A stretch of 64,000 nt of DNA, from contig NZ_QXXA01000004.1 in assembly GCF_009911265.1 (NCBI RefSeq), positions 1-64,000 on the forward strand, written 5' to 3'. This document shows positions 62,274 through 64,000 of the stretch, piece by piece. The notes under the pieces were generated by a model that saw only the letters and a program-made list of their open reading frames with translations, was not told the DNA's origin and searched no databases. The stretch's first letter is position 1. Each line of letters opens with the position of its first letter. The DNA comes from Senegalia massiliensis. GTDB taxonomy: Bacteria; Bacillota; Clostridia; Tissierellales; SIT17. The position numbers and the translations under genes were made by a program.

Positions 62274-64000
62274 TAACATAATCCCCCTTTGAAATCCTTT
62301 TGTATACCACAGCCACTACAACTAACTTTACAATTAGGGGTTATTTCTCCAGCTTTTGAGCGTTCATTTTCTCTTATTAAAAATGATTTTGTAACACCAA
62401 TATCTATAAAATCCCAAGGTAACACTTCTCCATAGCCTCTTTCTCTATTAGCATAAAATTCTGGGGCTACACCTGTTTCAGCAAAAGCATTTATCCATTC
62501 ATCATATTTAAATTGATCTCTCCATCCATCAAACTTAGCACCATTTTTAAATGCATGAATAAGAACCTTTGAAACTCTTCTATCTCCTCTTGCAAAAACT
62601 GCTTCAAGAAAACTTGTTTCAGCATCATGAGTATTGAATTTAATTTTTTTATCTTTTATAATCTTTTTAAGATACTCTTGCTTTTCCTTAAATTCATCTA
62701 AACTATTTTGAGGATGCCATTGAAATGGAGTAAATGCCTTAGGTACAAAACAAGATGCAGATGTTGTAATTTTAAGATTACCTTTCATACTATCTTTAGG
62801 TTGATTAAAAAACTCTTCTCTAACTTTATAAGCCAAATTCTTTATTCCCTCTAAATCTTCCTTTGTTTCAGTAGGCAACCCTATCATAAAATACAATTTA
62901 ACAGTTGACCAACCCATTTTGAATGCATCTTTACATGAGTTTATTAAATCTTCTTCAGTTATTCCCTTGTTTATTACATCTCTTAATCTTTGACTCCCTG
63001 CTTCTGGAGCAAATGTAAGACCAGTTTTTCTAACCTTTTGAATTTCTTCTATTAAATCTAAAGAAAATGAATCTAACCTAAGGGATGGAAGGGAAAGTCC
63101 TATTCTATCTTCCTTAAATTCATCCATTAATCTAATAACTAAGTTTTCCAGATCAGAATAATCACTAGTACTAAGTGAAGATAATGAAATTTCTTCATGC
63201 CCTGTTGATTTAATTAATTTTTTTGCAAGTTCTAATAAATTCTCTACACTTCTCTCTCTTACAGGTCTATAAATCATACCTGCTTGACAAAACCTACATC
63301 CTCTAGTACATCCTCTAAAAATCTCTAAAATAACCCTATCATGTACAGTTTCAATAAAAGGTACTATCATCTTGTCTAAATAATATGTTTCATCTAGATT
63401 TTTTTGTATTACTTTTTTTATCTTACTCGGATAATTCTTCTTTTTAGGTATCATTTTTTCTATAGTATTATCTTCTTTATATTTAACCTCATAAAAAGAT
63501 GGAACATATATCCCTTCTATATTGACTATTGATTCTAAAAATTCTTTTCTAGTCATTGCCTTTTGTTTCATTTGTTTATATTTTTTCATAATTTTTAATA
63601 TAGTTTCCTCTGCTTCACCTATTACAAAAAAATCAACAATATCAGCTAAGGGCTCAGGGTTATAAGCACAAGGTCCTCCTGCTATTATAAAAGGATCTTT
63701 TTCATCTCTATTAGAAGATTCTAAAGCTATATTTGACAAATCTAACATATTTAATATGTTTGTATAACTCATTTCATACTGTAAAGTAAATCCAATAAAA
63801 TCAAAATCTTTTAAAGGAGTTTTAGTTTCTAGTGAAAAAAGTGGAATATTTATTTTTCTCATTTGTTCTTCCATATCTATCCACGGAGCAAACACTCTCT
63901 CACAGTAAATTCCTTTTTCATTATTTAAAAGATTGTATAAAATATGTAACCCTAAGTGGCTCATGCCAACATCATAAATATCTGGAAATGCAAATGCAAA
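62273..64000 (-). CDS. TIGR03960 family B12-binding-like/radical SAM protein (partial, N-terminus missing)
   Basis: 576 residues visible; the start lies beyond the right edge. It opens at 64000 with FAFAFPDIYDVGMSHLGLHILYNLL, the start of the family's B12-binding-like domain, minus its first residues. The radical SAM cysteines CTRGCRFCQAGMIYRPVRERSVE and the GLTFAPEAGSQRLRDVINKG motif are present, as is a C-terminal CKVSCSGCGIQ. The family member works with TIGR03936 next door; substrate unknown. Confidence 0.9.
   Translation of the reverse strand, partial: FAFAFPDIYDVGMSHLGLHILYNLLNNEKGIYCERVFAPWIDMEEQMRKINIPLFSLETKTPLKDFDFIGFTLQYEMSYTNILNMLDLSNIALESSNRDEKDPFIIAGGPCAYNPEPLADIVDFFVIGEAEETILKIMKKYKQMKQKAMTRKEFLESIVNIEGIYVPSFYEVKYKEDNTIEKMIPKKKNYPSKIKKVIQKNLDETYYLDKMIVPFIETVHDRVILEIFRGCTRGCRFCQAGMIYRPVRERSVENLLELAKKLIKSTGHEEISLSSLSTSDYSDLENLVIRLMDEFKEDRIGLSLPSLRLDSFSLDLIEEIQKVRKTGLTFAPEAGSQRLRDVINKGITEEDLINSCKDAFKMGWSTVKLYFMIGLPTETKEDLEGIKNLAYKVREEFFNQPKDSMKGNLKITTSASCFVPKAFTPFQWHPQNSLDEFKEKQEYLKKIIKDKKIKFNTHDAETSFLEAVFARGDRRVSKVLIHAFKNGAKFDGWRDQFKYDEWINAFAETGVAPEFYANRERGYGEVLPWDFIDIGVTKSFLIRENERSKAGEITPNCKVSCSGCGIQKDFKGGLC

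Noticed and set aside
1-64000. CRISPR array, insertion sequence or prophage
   Set aside because: No regularly spaced repeats, transposase, integrase or phage structural genes were seen.

Overview
The window is about 64 kb of very AT-rich DNA. Most genes lie on the minus strand, with Shine-Dalgarno sites close to AGGAGG and compact operons. Gene content points to an anaerobic, spore-forming low-GC Firmicute of the class Clostridia, possibly Tissierellia-like: gpr, spoIIP, a GerMN lipoprotein, CIRCE-controlled heat-shock genes, a leuS T-box, glutamate 2,3-aminomutase and a complete selenocysteine machinery. No species is assigned. No IS element, prophage, CRISPR array or rRNA operon was seen. 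The only RNA gene found is tRNA-Sec.

Layout. 1-387: 5' part of a GH4 phospho-glycosidase behind a GntR-type operator. 514-12633: hrcA-grpE-dnaK-dnaJ-prmA-rsmE-mtaB-hit-rpsU-yqeY (reading leftwards), preceded by lepA and hemW. 12736-15881: gpr, spoIIP, signal peptidase and a small membrane protein. 16050-19781: rpsT converging on comEC-holA. 19874-22163: arginine deiminase and ornithine carbamoyltransferase. 22541-26122: MoxR/DUF58/DUF4129 membrane cluster with a tiny DUF4177-like gene upstream. 26303-34017: mixed metabolic and unknown genes, including glutamate 2,3-aminomutase, AlaX, an aminopeptidase, a SEC-C protein, an HD protein and an orphan protein resembling only the N-terminal part of a DNA methyltransferase. 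34092-39941: MFS transporter, phosphodiesterase, ogt, bioY with tandem BirA boxes, a twin-P-loop ATPase, GIY-YIG and a methyltransferase. 40060-42168: thyA-folA, DUF1232 and a Usp-like protein. 42276-50544: tRNA-Sec, GerMN lipoprotein, two-component system, then selB, selA, selD (itself a selenoprotein) and comEA. 50707-55440: dacF, a YheO-type regulator and leuS with T-box. 55439-64000: rsfS, yqeK, nadD, yhbY, obgE, rpmA, prp, rplU, rng and the TIGR03936/TIGR03960 pair.

How the genes work together. The heat-shock block couples chaperones to ribosome and tRNA modification enzymes. SelD makes selenophosphate, SelA converts Ser-tRNA-Sec, and SelB delivers it to UGA codons; selD carries such a UGA at codon 16. 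The arc genes suggest arginine fermentation for ATP. The rightmost block is the conserved Clostridia ribosome-assembly and NAD module, with Prp maturing the extended N-terminus of L27.

Most notable: an in-frame UGA in selD; a sensor kinase whose start codon seems lost by one base in an ATGA overlap; an orphan MTase N-domain protein; tandem BirA operators; an aminomutase whose substrate residues say glutamate rather than lysine; and frequent TTG starts, including grpE, dnaK and dnaJ in a row.
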